From Vanilla planifolia (lineage: Eukaryota; Streptophyta; Magnoliopsida; Asparagales; Orchidaceae), in contig CM043875.1 in NCBI GenBank assembly GCA_023846275.1, positions 7,700,626 to 7,764,625 on the forward strand: a stretch of 64,000 nt of DNA. Direction: 5' to 3'. Positions 56,401 to 64,000 of the stretch are shown one piece after another. The translations under genes and the position numbers were made by a program. Under the pieces are notes generated by a model that was given only the letters and a program-made list of their open reading frames with translations, searched no databases and was not told the DNA's origin. Position 1 is the first letter of the stretch. Each line of letters starts with the position of its first letter.

Positions 56401-59400
56401 GATTTGTCTGGTTCATAGAATAGCTTCTTGTCTTCACAGTTATAGCTACTGCCAACAAGTGTCAAAATACCACATATTTTGTTCAATTTCTTCATTCACA
56501 TAACACAACATCGAAGGGGCTTCCTCTAAAAAGTTCTTTCTCCAGTTTATCAATTCAAATTAGTTTGACATTCTAGCTAATAATGATCGTACTTATAACA
56601 TATGTAGTATCCAAAATTGAGCTAGTCTACTGACTTTGGTCTGTAAGACGTTCAGTGGTGATCTCTTTGTCCTCTTCCTCTCCCTTGAAATTGATTCTCT
56701 TAGTGGTGATAGTGTTGATATTGGTTACCACAATCACTACTTCCTCTACTTATGTCTCCTCTTAGTGTTAAGTGATTTTCTATTGAAAACTTCAACACTT
56801 GTTACTCTTTCTCTTGTTGGTTAATTTTTTGTTCATGAAACAGTAAGGAACATTGTAATTCATTAATTTAAAGTTTCTCAATATCATTGATTGTGTCATT
56901 AAAACATACAATAAAATTGAACTTTGATATTATAGACCAAAGAATCTACTCAACAATAGTGGCGTTCCTTATCTTATCGCCGTGGATCAGCAACTTGTAG
57001 ACGATTACCATCGTCCATAAAAACTGGTTTGCAGCCTATTCTCTTAATTTCACTCATAGTGTCTCAAACTCCAAACAAAGAGCTTGAAGTTGTTGCCTCT
57101 TTGCCCTTACAAAACCTTGGTACTTCATTGAATCCCAAACATGTTTGGAGGTGTTTTTGTAAAGAATGGTTTCCCTGATTGAGTCATCAATAGCTTGGAA
57201 AAGATAATTTGCCTTGATATCCTTCAAACACTACTCTCTAGATCGATTTTTGTGCATCTGCCATTGTCATTTGATCGCTGGTTACATAATTCTATTAGAC
57301 ATGACTTGTCAATACTCCTTGAATCTTAGAAAGTTCTTTACTAATATGCTCCAATGATCATATTGATTGTCAAAGTAAGGAATAATTGCTTGAACAAAAT
57401 TAAAACAAAGTGAAATTAAAATAACTACTATTATACAACACTTTCAACCTCTCACTCTCAGATGCCACTGATCGAGAAAATTAATGATTTACTCACACAG
57501 CTTCTCATAAAAGCTTACAATCAACTGCTCTTTATATAAGACATATGCCAAACTAACTATATGCTGATAATGGTTATACTTATAAGACCTCTTCTTATTC
57601 TACAAAATTCTTTCTCCAATTTGTCCATTAAAATTATTTTGACATAAGTAAATATTGTTGTGGAGATAAAGAAAGAACGAACGATTCTTCATCACATTGA
57701 CTTGACAATTAAGCATAATTTTGCATCTTTGATTCAACAAACTCCATCTTCGATAACAATCTTGTACCACTTTTCTTACAATTGTCCCATGCTAAATTGG
57801 TTCTAAAATCTGGTACCAAAAAAATATTGGATATAGTGTTGATAGAATTCTCTTTACTTTGAATAGTTAAGCTTCCCTTTATCATAACTATAATTGTGGA
57901 GTTGTCATGAAAATTATCAATGTTACAAAAATGTTTGTCTAATTCACAAAACATCTTGTACCCACAATATAATTGATCAATAAGTGTCAAAATATCACAT
58001 TTTTTATTGAATTTCTTCATTCACTTGACATACCATCAAAAGAAGCCTCTTCGTCTTCTACAAAGTTCTTCATCCATTTTTTCTATTCAAATTGGTTTGG
58101 TATTCTGGCTTATAATAATCGTACTTATGGCATATGTAGCATTCAATATTGAACTATCTACTGACTTTGGTTTATAAGCAGTTAAGTAGTGGTCTAATTT
58201 TCCTCTTCCTCTTCCTTGAAATTGATTCTCTTAGTGATGAGAGTGTTGATGTTGGCTACCACAAACATTGTTTCATCTACCTCTACCTCCCTTTGGTGCT
58301 AAAGTGTTAAGAGATTTTCTATTGAGACTTTTAATGCTTGTTGCTCTTTCTCTTGTTGGTTAATTTTTTTGTTCATGAACTAGCAAAGAAATTTGTGGTT
58401 CAACAATTTAAATTTTATAGAAAAAAAAATACTTTGGTGTTATAAACCAAAGAATCTGCTCAACAATAGTGACATTCTCTACCTCATCGTCATGGACCAG
58501 CAACTTGTTGACGATTACCATAGTTCATAAAAAATAAATTGAAACCTATTCTCTTTATTTCATCCACAGCATCTCAAACTCCAAACGAAGTACTTGAAGC
58601 TATTGTCTCGTTACCCTTCCAAAACCTTAGTACTTCATTAAATCCCAAATATGTTTGGAGACATCCTTGTAAAGAATGGTTTCCAAGATTGAGTGATCAA
58701 CTACTTGGAAAAAATAATTCGCCTTGAGATCCTTCAAACACTACATCTCTCATTCCATTTTTGTATATTTGTCATTGCTGTTTGCTCGCTGATTACATAA
58801 TTCTATTGGTAGCGACTTGCCAATACTTCTTGAATCTTAGAAATTTCTCTACTAATATGCTCCAATGATCATGTTGATCATCAAAGCAAGGAATAATGCA
58901 TTGAACAAAGTTATTAGCGGCCACAGTATATTACTACAAAATGAAAACAAAGTGAAATAGAAATAACTACTATTATATAACACTTTCAGCCTTTTAGGCT
59001 CTGATATCACAAGAGAAAATTAGTGATTTACTCATAGAACTTCTCGCAAAAGTTTACAAACAACTGATCTTTATATAATACATATGCTCAACGACTACAT
59101 GCTAACAATGGTCGTACATATGAGACCTCTTCTTCTACAAAGTTCTTTCTCTTTTTTGTCTATTCAAATTAGTTTGACATAAGTGAGTATTATTGTGTAG
59201 ATAAAGTGAGAACAAATGATTCACCATTATGATCACTCGAAAATGAAGCACAACTTTGCATCTTGGATTCAACATACTCCATCTTCGATAACAATCTTGT
59301 ACCACTTTTCTTTCAGTTGTCCCACATTAATTTGGTCCTCAAATCTAAGACCATTAGAAACGGCCAATAGAATTCTTCCTAGTTCGAATAATTATACTTC

Positions 59401-61633
59401 CTTTTATCATTATAATAGTTGTGAAGTTGTCCCAAAAATTGATAGTGTTACAAAAAGATTTGTCTAGTTCACCAAACATCTTTGCTCCACAAATATAACT
59501 ACTGCAACAAGTGTCAAAATACCACATATTTTGTTGAGTTTTTTCATTTATGTGACACACCATCAAAAGAGGTCTCTTCTTCTTCTATAACATTCTTTCT
59601 CTATTTTGTCTATTCAAATAAACTTGACATTCTGGCTAATAATGGTAGCACTTACGACGTATGTAGCATTATATATTGAACTACTCTACTGACTTTGGTT
59701 TATAAGACATTTAGTGGTCTCCTTGTCCTCTTCCTCTTCCTTGAAATTGATTTTCTTAGTGATGATAGTGTTGATGTTGGTTACCATAACCGCTGCTTCC
59801 TCCACCTTTGTCTCCCTTTGGTGTTAAGTGATTTTTTGTTGAGACCTTTAATACTTGTTGCTCTTTCTCTTGTTAATTTTTTGTTCATGAACTAGCAACG
59901 AACTTTGTTGTTCATCAATTTATAGTTTCTCAATATCATTAGCTTTCTCAATAAAGCACATAATAAAAATGAACTTTGGTATTATAAACCAAAGAATCTA
60001 CTCAACAATAGTGATAATCTTTATCTTATTATCATGAATCTGCAATTCGTTGACGATTACCATCACCTATAAGAAATAGTTTGTGGCCTATTCTTTTGAT
60101 TCATCCATAGCATCTCAAACTCCAAACAAAATGCTTGGAGCTGTTGCCTCCTTGGCCTTACAAAACCTTAGTACTTCTTCATTGAATCCCAAAAATGTTT
60201 GGTGTTCTTGTTAAGAATGGTTTCCAAGATTGAGTGAGCAATTGTTTGGAAAACATAATTCACCTTGAGACCCTTCAAACACTACCTCGCTAGCTCCATT
60301 TTGTGCATCCACCATTGCCGTTTGATCGTTGGTTACATAATTCCATTGGTGACTTGCCAATGCTTACTGAATCTTAAAAATTTCTCTATTAATATGCAAC
60401 AATGATCATAGTGATCATCAAAGCAAGGAATAGTTCGTTGAACAAAGTTATCAGTGGCCATAATATATTACTACAAAATTAAAATAAAGTGAAATAGAAA
60501 CAACTATAACTCTACAAAACTTTCAGCCTTTTAGGCTCTGATATCAGTAATGAAAAAAATTAATGATTCACTTAACACAACTTCTCACAAAAACTTATAA
60601 TCAACTACTACCCACTATCTTCTAATATAATATTCATAACTCCCAATATACTAAAACCATTACTCAATAACTCCTAATATAACATAGTCACTATTCATCA
60701 CCTAACCAAGTGCATAAAATGCTAGGTCAACTTAATGGATTATAACATCTAAAAATAATGCTTAATCAAGCAAAACCTACTTAACAAAAACATCAAAAAA
60801 CATGACATTTCAACAAATAACTAGGATAACCAATTCCAGCGGTATGACATTAAAAATATCACATATTGTGATGATACCAATCCATTAACAGCTCCTTAAC
60901 TACCGGTAAATCTCAGACAGAAAAAATTCCTAAACATAAGCAGAGCTCAAGGACATCATCTCATGGTTCAAACTACATCACAACAACATGTTCAATAAAC
61001 TAAACAGATTATTACTAAACAACCATCATCAGCAACTGTAGCGATCCCAACAACAAGGCAAAAAACTAAAGAAAATAACTGGCAGCACGATTTCTACTGA
61101 CCTGATTCACAGACCCTAAATGGCATTTTATCAGAAGTTCTTCGATACACCTCAGTGCACGTTCAGCCACAGAATCACTAACAACCTTACCACTCCAAGG
61201 GGATTCAGAAGCACCAAAGCCAACACTCGAATCACCCTTCTTTCCGGACCTGCCCTGAACCGCAGCGTCCAAAAGAAGAAGGAGAGGGAAAAGAGTATAA
61301 CTGGCAATCATCATAAACAATAGTCAAAACACTTGGTCCAAATCCCACTTCATCGAAAAGGTAAACCGGAACGTTGATAGACAACAACCAAATATGCATA
61401 TCGTAGTGAAGTACACAAGAGATATAATTGATGAAGCCATACTCGAAGCAAGGCTGAAGACCAGCAGATGGAGCCCGGCGGAGGAAGTCCGCCATTTCCA
61501 CGAGAAAAGAGGAGTTGTTCCGCGGATTCCTTGTGAGATCGAGGAGCTCCATGCAGTAAGGTCTTAGACGAGAGAAAACGCTCTCCAAGGTTTCACCAGA
61601 GGTGTCTCTGCACTCGCCCTCTAGTTCTCCCAT
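16295..61633 (-). CDS. TTI1: TELO2-interacting protein 1 (TTI1) homologue, 17 coding exons
   Basis: TTI1 is the alpha-solenoid (HEAT/ARM-repeat) subunit of the TEL2-TTI1-TTI2 complex, which with HSP90 matures PIK-related kinases such as TOR, ATM and ATR. Exons, high to low: 61633-61443, 61300-61102, 50062-49763, 49532-49443, 47592-47125, 47016-46909, 43034-42904, 42836-42704, 40462-40123, 39931-39457, 39337-39151, 39071-38913, 38835-38761, 38053-37915, 20643-20474, 19715-19500, 16930-16295. Phases agree at every junction and give 1,338 residues, close to the plant family length as I remember it. Family signatures include YTLFPLLLLLDAAV (exon 2), SEASEEFREGIIRCLKA (exon 3), EVWDLPVDQ (exon 10), RRYRRTVGS (exon 15), DENRLLPAMNNIWPYL (exon 16), VSGLVVGIACSGVASLRD and PKEYLYVQYGGE (exon 17). 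The chosen ATG has a strong context (ACCATGG); the frame stays open 63 codons further upstream. Introns 4 and 13 are GC-AG; intron 10 borders are uncertain. Introns 2 and 14 are full of retrotransposons. Confidence 0.94.
16931..19499 (-). other. TTI1: TTI1 intron 16 (2.57 kb)
   Basis: Spliced between the exon 16 donor (GTG|GTAATT on minus) and the exon 17 acceptor (TTTCAG|GCTGTC). The interior has short open frames near 17470-18400 without known domains. A stretch at about 18,580-19,220 is richer in GATC/GATCCA words than its surroundings and may be a mobile-element remnant. I could not assign it. Confidence 0.6.
19716..20473 (-). other. TTI1: TTI1 intron 15 (758 bp)
   Basis: Donor GAG|GTGTGA after SIVE and acceptor CCTGTAG|GATTGT before DCSKCFAKVEEA. 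It contains a poly-A-like run on the plus strand at about 19740-19755. No mobile element was recognised. Confidence 0.75.
21167..21178 (+). other. Candidate primer-binding site of the outer copia element
   Basis: TGGTCTCATAAC next to the end of the first LTR-like block. It keeps the TGGT and TCA cores of the initiator-Met primer site but has three mismatches. It is followed by gag/protease remnants in the expected order. Confidence 0.4.
21660..23440 (-). repeat. Long LTR-like repeat, copy A (3' LTR of inner copia)
   Basis: Direct repeat of 29880-32020, shorter at its low end by about 150 bp. It lies just below the RNase H end of the inner copia element, and a purine-rich tract (minus strand) sits at its upper edge. 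It is heavily substituted and indel-rich relative to copy B, so it is old. Confidence 0.6.
23490..25250 (-). pseudogene. Degenerate copia pol (RT upstream linker to RNase H)
   Basis: Reading the minus strand from 25250 down, broken frames give VEQSIRVTFNESLQ, KKDHPKDQILGD and FMSCFKPKMAKEAL, which precede and begin a copia RT. Near 23950-23700 they give NRKSISSTCQFFGYSLISW and then a CIALCTMESKHIA-like RNase H segment, where copia has VALSTAEAEYIA. Many in-frame stops and frameshifts show it is inactive. The upstream pol and gag parts are not found, and the LINE begins immediately above. Confidence 0.65.
25340..28130 (+). mobile_element. Degenerate L1-type LINE (RT and RNase H)
   Basis: Plus-strand broken frames follow a plant L1 ORF2 in order. 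The pre-RT region (GVKKQNLFSLKEIETHIFH) begins near 25370. RT blocks follow: IPNTLGIAKIVLILKKENPQ and IHDFHPICLSNF at about 25795-25900, DNILLA at 25990, IPKLDIKNAFD at about 26060, FVLAVEALS at about 26270, and LLSLGG...LILFRHVLAS at about 26665-26715. A C-terminal RNase H domain lies near 27780-28130, ending in a HVFSENNAIANWFVNFA block. In-frame stops and frameshifts are numerous, so it cannot code for an active product. The endonuclease part is absent, which fits 5' truncation. No poly-A tail remains visible. Confidence 0.8.
28700..29540. repeat. Diverged tandem-like repeat, 210-270 bp spacing, three to four copies
   Basis: A block running GTTCATACT-AGA-ATC-TC, then TGTCTCTCAGATAT, then AAGTACG, then GTGAACACA, and then GTCAACGTGATC recurs at about 28912, 29178 and 29390. 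A partial earlier copy lies near 28830. Each is followed by TTCCTCC/CTCTCCA and GGTTCATC words. Copies are diverged and spacing varies. The base composition is less AT-rich than the surroundings. Its origin is unknown. Confidence 0.6.
29880..32020 (-). repeat. Long LTR-like repeat, copy B (5' LTR of inner copia)
   Basis: This begins with TG at 29880, directly above the primer-site-like GCTCCTATACCA. It is collinear with copy A for most of its length but contains a private triplication of a 138-bp segment. No open reading frame in it is believable as a gene. Confidence 0.55.
30659..31040. repeat. 138-bp segment in three tandem copies inside LTR copy B
   Basis: ATGATCAATTGGATC occurs at 30660, 30798 and 30935 (periods 138 and 137). 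Each is followed by ATGAAAATGT, CAAATTGTAAGATGA and ATTCTTAGTTTTAGTT or variants. Copy A of the LTR has the segment only once, so the amplification happened after, or independently of, the LTR pair's origin. Confidence 0.8.
34420..36050 (-). repeat. Possible solo LTR of the inner-copia family
   Basis: This stretch opens with TGTAAAGTAAATGG...CACAAGAGGGTGAAT, parallel to TGTAAGGAAAGCC...CACAAGAGGAGTGAAT at the start of LTR copy B. It continues with similar phrases such as GGTTTGGTCAAAAGATC and AAAACGGCTTACAAAAAG. It sits inside the outer copia element after its RNase H remnant. The upper border is not clear. It may be a related but different LTR family. Confidence 0.4.
35076..35207. repeat. 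44-bp tandem repeat, three copies
   Basis: A unit beginning CCTATTGCAATATAAATTTC starts at 35076, 35120 and 35164. Copies 2 and 3 appear identical and copy 1 differs by a single base (CTC against CTA). This is a young minisatellite within old repeat DNA in TTI1 intron 14. Confidence 0.95.
38054..38760 (-). other. TTI1: TTI1 intron 13, GC-AG borders
   Basis: Exon 13 ends CTG AAG at 38761 and the minus strand continues GCAAGT, a perfect GC-donor consensus with no GT nearby. The acceptor TTTTCTTAG|GCG at 38055-38054 restores the frame and joins TVPFLK to AVNEIS, as in the family. The intron also contains the foldback at 38194-38395. Confidence 0.8.
38194..38395. repeat. Foldback (inverted repeat) element, MITE-like
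   Basis: 28-bp perfect inverted arms: 38194-38221 (starting TTAGGTTGAACTTAAG) and 38368-38395 (its exact reverse complement). Further inside, GAGGCCGATTATTATGATG on the left pairs with the reverse complement of CATCACAATAATTGGCC on the right. Total size is about 200 bp inside TTI1 intron 13. No clear target-site duplication was seen. Confidence 0.75.
39338..39456 (-). other. TTI1: TTI1 intron 10 with ambiguous splice sites
   Basis: The family-like junction would place the donor after CAT CAG at 39447, but the next bases on minus are GAAATA, not GT. The only frame-keeping GT-AG solution that retains the HQ residues uses AGA AT|GTTTCA (exon end 39457) and GTTTCAG|TCACCAG (exon start 39337). 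It gives RIHQVVIEG instead of RMFHQVVIEG. A third option (GAT|GTTAGA to CACCAG|GTG) loses six residues. I used the second for the gene model. Confidence 0.55.
40463..42703 (-). other. TTI1: TTI1 intron 8 (2.24 kb)
   Basis: Donor CCT|GTAAGT and acceptor TTTCTCAG|ATGAAG. It holds a GA microsatellite at 41402-41429 and AT-rich DNA with small open frames that I could not relate to any family. Confidence 0.75.
41402..41429. repeat. (GA)14 microsatellite
   Basis: Pure GA run in TTI1 intron 8. Confidence 0.95.
43035..46908 (-). other. TTI1: TTI1 intron 6 (3.87 kb)
   Basis: Donor ATT|GTAAGA and acceptor TTGCAG|GAGTGT. There is no recognisable mobile-element protein. The stretch 44,900-45,900 is slightly richer in coding-like words, but I found no frame or motif. 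A short AAATAAA-type A-rich repeat lies near 44340-44370. Confidence 0.7.
47593..49442 (-). other. TTI1: TTI1 intron 4, GC-AG borders
   Basis: Exon 4 ends TCC AAG at 49443 and the minus strand continues GCAAGG, matching the GC-donor consensus at nearly all positions. The acceptor TTTTTTGAAG|GTT at 47594-47593 gives ...LRLLVSK|VATADQLAFFLPG, which fits the family. GT donors nearby would break the frame. Confidence 0.8.
49092..49183. repeat. Perfect 46-bp tandem duplication
   Basis: The unit starting ATCATTGTTCAGGC is present at 49092 and 49138 with no visible difference, within TTI1 intron 4. It is a recent duplication. Confidence 0.95.
50235..50520 (-). repeat. 3' LTR of the intron 2 copia element
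   Basis: It shares CACACAACTTCTCACAAAA, CAATAACTCCTA-TATA and ACTTAGTCAA-type words in order with 60551-60786. It ends at the polypurine tract on its upper side (minus strand: GGG then TGTCTACT). It is about 50 bp longer than the 5' LTR through internal indels. Clear target-site duplications were not found. Confidence 0.7.
50521..53200 (-). pseudogene. Degenerate copia integrase, RT and RNase H
   Basis: Minus-strand fragments follow copia pol order. Integrase core comes first (GPINPSFNRDKRYS-like near 52,920; FHTDHG-EYSS near 52,720), then the integrase C-terminal part at 52640-52368 (NMVQSLLMSNIQKMFW; MALEEACTRQRPMMDHFK). A CIFLGIGDQSKGYKL-like linker lies near 52,350, RT near 51,960-51,560, and an RNase H tail up to 50,540. 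There is only one copy, unlike the region above it. Confidence 0.75.
53200..60550 (-). repeat. Tandem array: five copies of a 1.53-kb R/U5-PBS-gag-protease unit
   Basis: The primer-site word GGCTCTGATATCA or a variant recurs at 54398, 55934, about 57455, 58997 and 60534 (steps 1536, 1521, 1542, 1537). Below each lie the same gag text, the CCHC region and a protease fragment (copies at about 53200-53520, 54620-54930, 56184-56495, 57709-58020, 59240-59566). The four inner junctions carry about 100 bp of LTR (TTACTCACACAACTTCTCAC...), including a TATA-like TATATAAAG on minus. The copies differ by many substitutions, so the array is not recent. A short gag-linker block (TTCTTTCTCCATTTTGTCTA) occurs twice per unit, on both sides of the protease piece. 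Confidence 0.85.
60534..60546 (-). other. Primer-binding site of the intron 2 copia element
   Basis: On minus TGATATCAGAGCC, one base from the canonical TGGTATCAGAGCC complementary to initiator tRNA-Met. It lies four bases from the proposed 5' LTR end. Four further, more diverged versions lie in the array. Confidence 0.75.
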
Positions 61634-62330
61634 GGTGAAAGATGGAAGGGTAGCAGAAATCATTCTCTGAATGAGCAGTAAGTAGAACGAGAAGAAGGCA
61701 ACTCGATCAAAAGAGAATAAAATTGGAACCACCGTAAAACAGCCCCTAGGCCCGCGGTCATAGCAGAACGTAGACGGCGCTCGAATCATCCACGGCTTAA
61801 TTCGAATAGAATCCAAATACATGCGGAACAGCTAAATTTATTTAAGAAAATTTATAATTTGATATTATCAAATTAATTAGTAAACATTAAATTTAAAAAT
61901 AGATTTCATTAAATAATATTAAAAATTATAAATTAAAAAAAATTATATATATTTATTTTAAATTCAAATTGTTAAGATTCTTTACATTAAAAAAAAGTAA
62001 ATATAAATTTATATTTTTTTATTTTTATTACCAAATTTAAATTTAAATATATTTGTTAAATTTGTGAGTCATCGTTAAATAACTTTGTCACTTTTTCATC
62101 TTGTTTTTTTAACTGATCTCAAATAGAATTTAATTTGGTGCTTCAACGAGATTTTTAAGAAGAATGTTTTAATAATTATGCTAATGTATGTGTGAACATT
62201 AGTCTACAACAAAACTTATTAGTCAAGCCATTAAAGGAAGAGCTAAGACAGCAATATCGAGATGATTAGAAGGATCCAATAGGTGAGAAGTCCTATAATG
62301 ATGCCAACGATGATGATTAGGCCTTTGAGG
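61634..62330 (-). promoter_or_regulatory. TTI1: TTI1 upstream region
   Basis: The first 190 bp above the start are moderately GC-rich and stay open in the TTI1 frame up to 61822. Above about 61,830 the DNA turns into AT runs such as TTTAAATTTATA. A core promoter probably lies around this composition change, but I cannot fix a TATA box or start site. Nothing else is recognised before the gypsy remnant. Confidence 0.4.
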
Positions 62331-64000
62331 TCTCGCATCTAACTCTAATGTGTGGATTGTTAGCTACTCCATGAGTTGACACATATTGGAGGAGGAACAC
62401 TATCTTGCACACATACTTCAAGAAAGGTGATAAGGCATCCAAATTTATTATATATAATGGAAGTTGTATGAATGTCATAGGTTTTTTTTGCCATTAGTTA
62501 GATGAAATTAAAATTTGAGGCTCACCCACAACCATGAAAATATTGTGTGGGTGGACAAAACTTCAATCCTAGTCACTTAGAGGTGTGGTGTGCTAATACA
62601 ATTAAGAGGTTATATTAGTCAAATATAATGTGATGTCCTTACTATGAAAGTTTCTAATGCTATAGTGGGTCAATCTTTGTTATATTATGTCAAAGTTTTT
62701 CATTATAGGAGATCAAACACATATGCATTTGAATGGAAGGCAAAGAGATTTGTATTGAATCTAGCAAACTTAAAAACTTTTTTGACCAATAAAGTGAAGA
62801 AATCATTTGAACCAGTAGAGGAAATGATGCTTTTTGCATCTCTTGAGTCAAACATTAGTTTGAGCATGAAAGTTAAGAGATTGACATGGTATATGCCTTA
62901 ACAGTTAGAGACTCAAGGAAGGAGTTAAGTTTAATGCTCAGGACTTTGAGAGATATTTAAGATTTTTAGAAGACTTGAAGGATACTTGTCTTAAAGAGTT
63001 ACCATATGAAAGATTTGTTAGAAGAGTTCAAAGGTACTTGTCCTATAGAGTTATCAGATGAATTATCACCATTAAGGAGTATTCAGCATGCTATAAACCT
63101 CTTGCTTAAGTCATCTTTATCTAATTTGCCACATTATTATATCAACCCAAGTTAACAAAACAAGTTCAAGAATTACTTTAAAAGAGATTTATTAGGAAAA
63201 TTTTGTCACTATGTGTAGTTCTTATAATTGTTACATAAAAAAGTATGGCAATTTGCAAATGTGTGTAAACAATTTAGCCATCAACAAGATCATTATCAAG
63301 TTTTAGTTTTGGACTACTTGACATGATGGCTAGAGTTCTTCTTTTCTCCAAGATTTATTTGAAGAGTGGATACCACTTAATTGTGGTGAAGAAAGGTGAT
63401 GGATTAAAGACTACCTTCAAGACAAAGAAATGGTTTATAAATGGCTAGTTATGTTATTTTGACAATGCCTCCATACCTTCATGCAAGTTATAACACATGT
63501 TCTTTAACCTTATTTAGGAGTTTGCTTTGTTTTTTTTCTTTAGAGATATTTTGGCTTATTTTTCTATTTAAAAAAAACTTAAGGTAATGACTCTATTCTT
63601 ATGGTCAACAGGTTCTCCAAGATGGCTCACTTCATAATTTTTCTAAGATCTCTAATATTTCAAATATAGTGATAACATTTGTTCATGAGATTGTTCGACT
63701 ACGTGGTATCACAAAGATTGTTGTGTTTAATAATGAAAAATAATTCATGAGTTATTTTTGTGCTTCTTATAGAAGAAAATTGGCACCGAACTTCTATTTT
63801 TGAAAATTGATCAATAGATTGGTAGCTAGATATAACTTGTTAATAAAAGCTTTGAATATTTACTTCGATTTCTTATTGGTGAGCATGTTACCAACCAAGT
63901 TGAATGTGCAAATGACAGTTTAATAAATAGATCCATAAGAGTTCTTTTATGATAGTTATTAATTATGAGCTATAAAGGTTGATGGATTTAGTTGAGTTAC
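62330..64000 (+). mobile_element. Degenerate Ty3/gypsy retrotransposon, cut by the window end
   Basis: Plus-strand broken frames follow gypsy pol. A protease comes first (ILHTYFKKGDKASKFIIYNGSC near 62,400, where the family has I-DGGSC). The post-protease segment NAIVGQSLLYYVKVFHYRRSN, then TYAFEWKAKRFVL, lies near 62,650-62,770. RT pieces lie near 63,380-63,560 (TTFKTKK-type text and a RDILAYFSI-like DDIL block). The integrase start VNRFSKMAHF lies near 63,605, then FVHEIVRLRGITKIVVFNNEK near 63,680. RNase H appears to be deleted between RT and integrase, and stops are frequent. The element continues past 64000. Confidence 0.75.

Larger units (their letters stand above)
50235..60786 (-). mobile_element. 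Ty1/copia retrotransposon with five-fold amplified 5' part, in TTI1 intron 2
   Basis: The element lies on minus between LTRs at 60551-60786 (5') and 50235-50520 (3'). A primer-binding site beside the 5' LTR reads TGATATCAGAGCC on minus (60534-60546), the usual initiator-Met type. Reading down there is gag with a GRGRG-rich region and CCHC knuckle (CYKYDHY-LEC), then protease (WYFDTCCSSYICGAK), both repeated five times (53.2-60.55 kb). A single integrase follows (52370-53000; KFWxEAVNW-type block, CVAYTYFVDKKRKKLDDN), then RT (about 51,560-51,960, VYKLKKC-like) and the RNase H end (IADVFTNP near 50,620). All frames are broken. A purine tract ATTGAAGGG directly abuts the 3' LTR. Total length is about twice that of an ordinary copia element because of the array. 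It is inserted in the same orientation as TTI1. Confidence 0.85.

Noticed and set aside
53568-59895. Repeated plus-strand open frames of 62-66 codons (53568, 55094, 56636, 59695) with similar Leu/Asp-rich peptides
   Set aside because: They are the antisense of the GRGRG/CCHC region of gag in each array unit, so their similarity only reflects the tandem repeat.
1-64000. Prokaryotic-type systems (CRISPR, operons, phage defence) or RNA genes
   Set aside because: No regularly spaced repeats with unique spacers, no polycistronic gene clusters, and no tRNA or rRNA sequence recognised. All coding evidence is plant nuclear.

Overview
This window is nuclear DNA from a flowering plant. It is very AT-rich and full of decayed retrotransposons, and it holds two intact multi-exon protein genes. 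Both genes have canonical plant introns and recognisable plant proteins. The contrast between GC-rich exons of the first gene and very AT-rich surroundings leans towards a monocot, but I cannot name the species. I found no rRNA, tRNA, CRISPR array or prokaryotic operon.

Layout: (1) 1-9890 is AT-rich intergenic DNA with microsatellites and old duplications and no gene I can support. (2) 9890-12003, plus strand, holds a five-exon IQD (IQ67-domain) calmodulin-binding protein gene of 416 codons. (3) 12004-16294 is intergenic DNA between two convergent genes. (4) 16295-61633, minus strand, holds one very large gene with 17 coding exons and a 1,338-residue product. It encodes the plant homologue of TTI1 (TEL2-interacting protein 1), the HEAT-repeat subunit of the TEL2-TTI1-TTI2 (TTT) co-chaperone of PIK-related kinases. 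Its exons add up to about 4 kb, and the other 41 kb is intron. (5) 61634-62330 is the TTI1 upstream region. (6) 62330-64000 is a degenerate Ty3/gypsy element on the plus strand that runs off the window.

Two TTI1 introns account for most of the bloat. Intron 14 (17.3 kb) reads as a three-layer nest: a plus-strand Ty1/copia element, split by a minus-strand copia element with long LTRs, which itself contains a plus-strand LINE. Intron 2 (11 kb) carries a minus-strand copia element whose front end (TATA-R-U5-primer site-gag-protease) is present five times in tandem, with a period of about 1.53 kb, before a single integrase-RT region and 3' LTR.

The TTI1 reading frame is preserved across all exons despite this load, so the gene looks functional. 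Two of its introns have GC-AG borders, and intron 10 has a damaged or shifted splice site. All gene models come from reading the sequence and from remembered family features. No database search or alignment was run.
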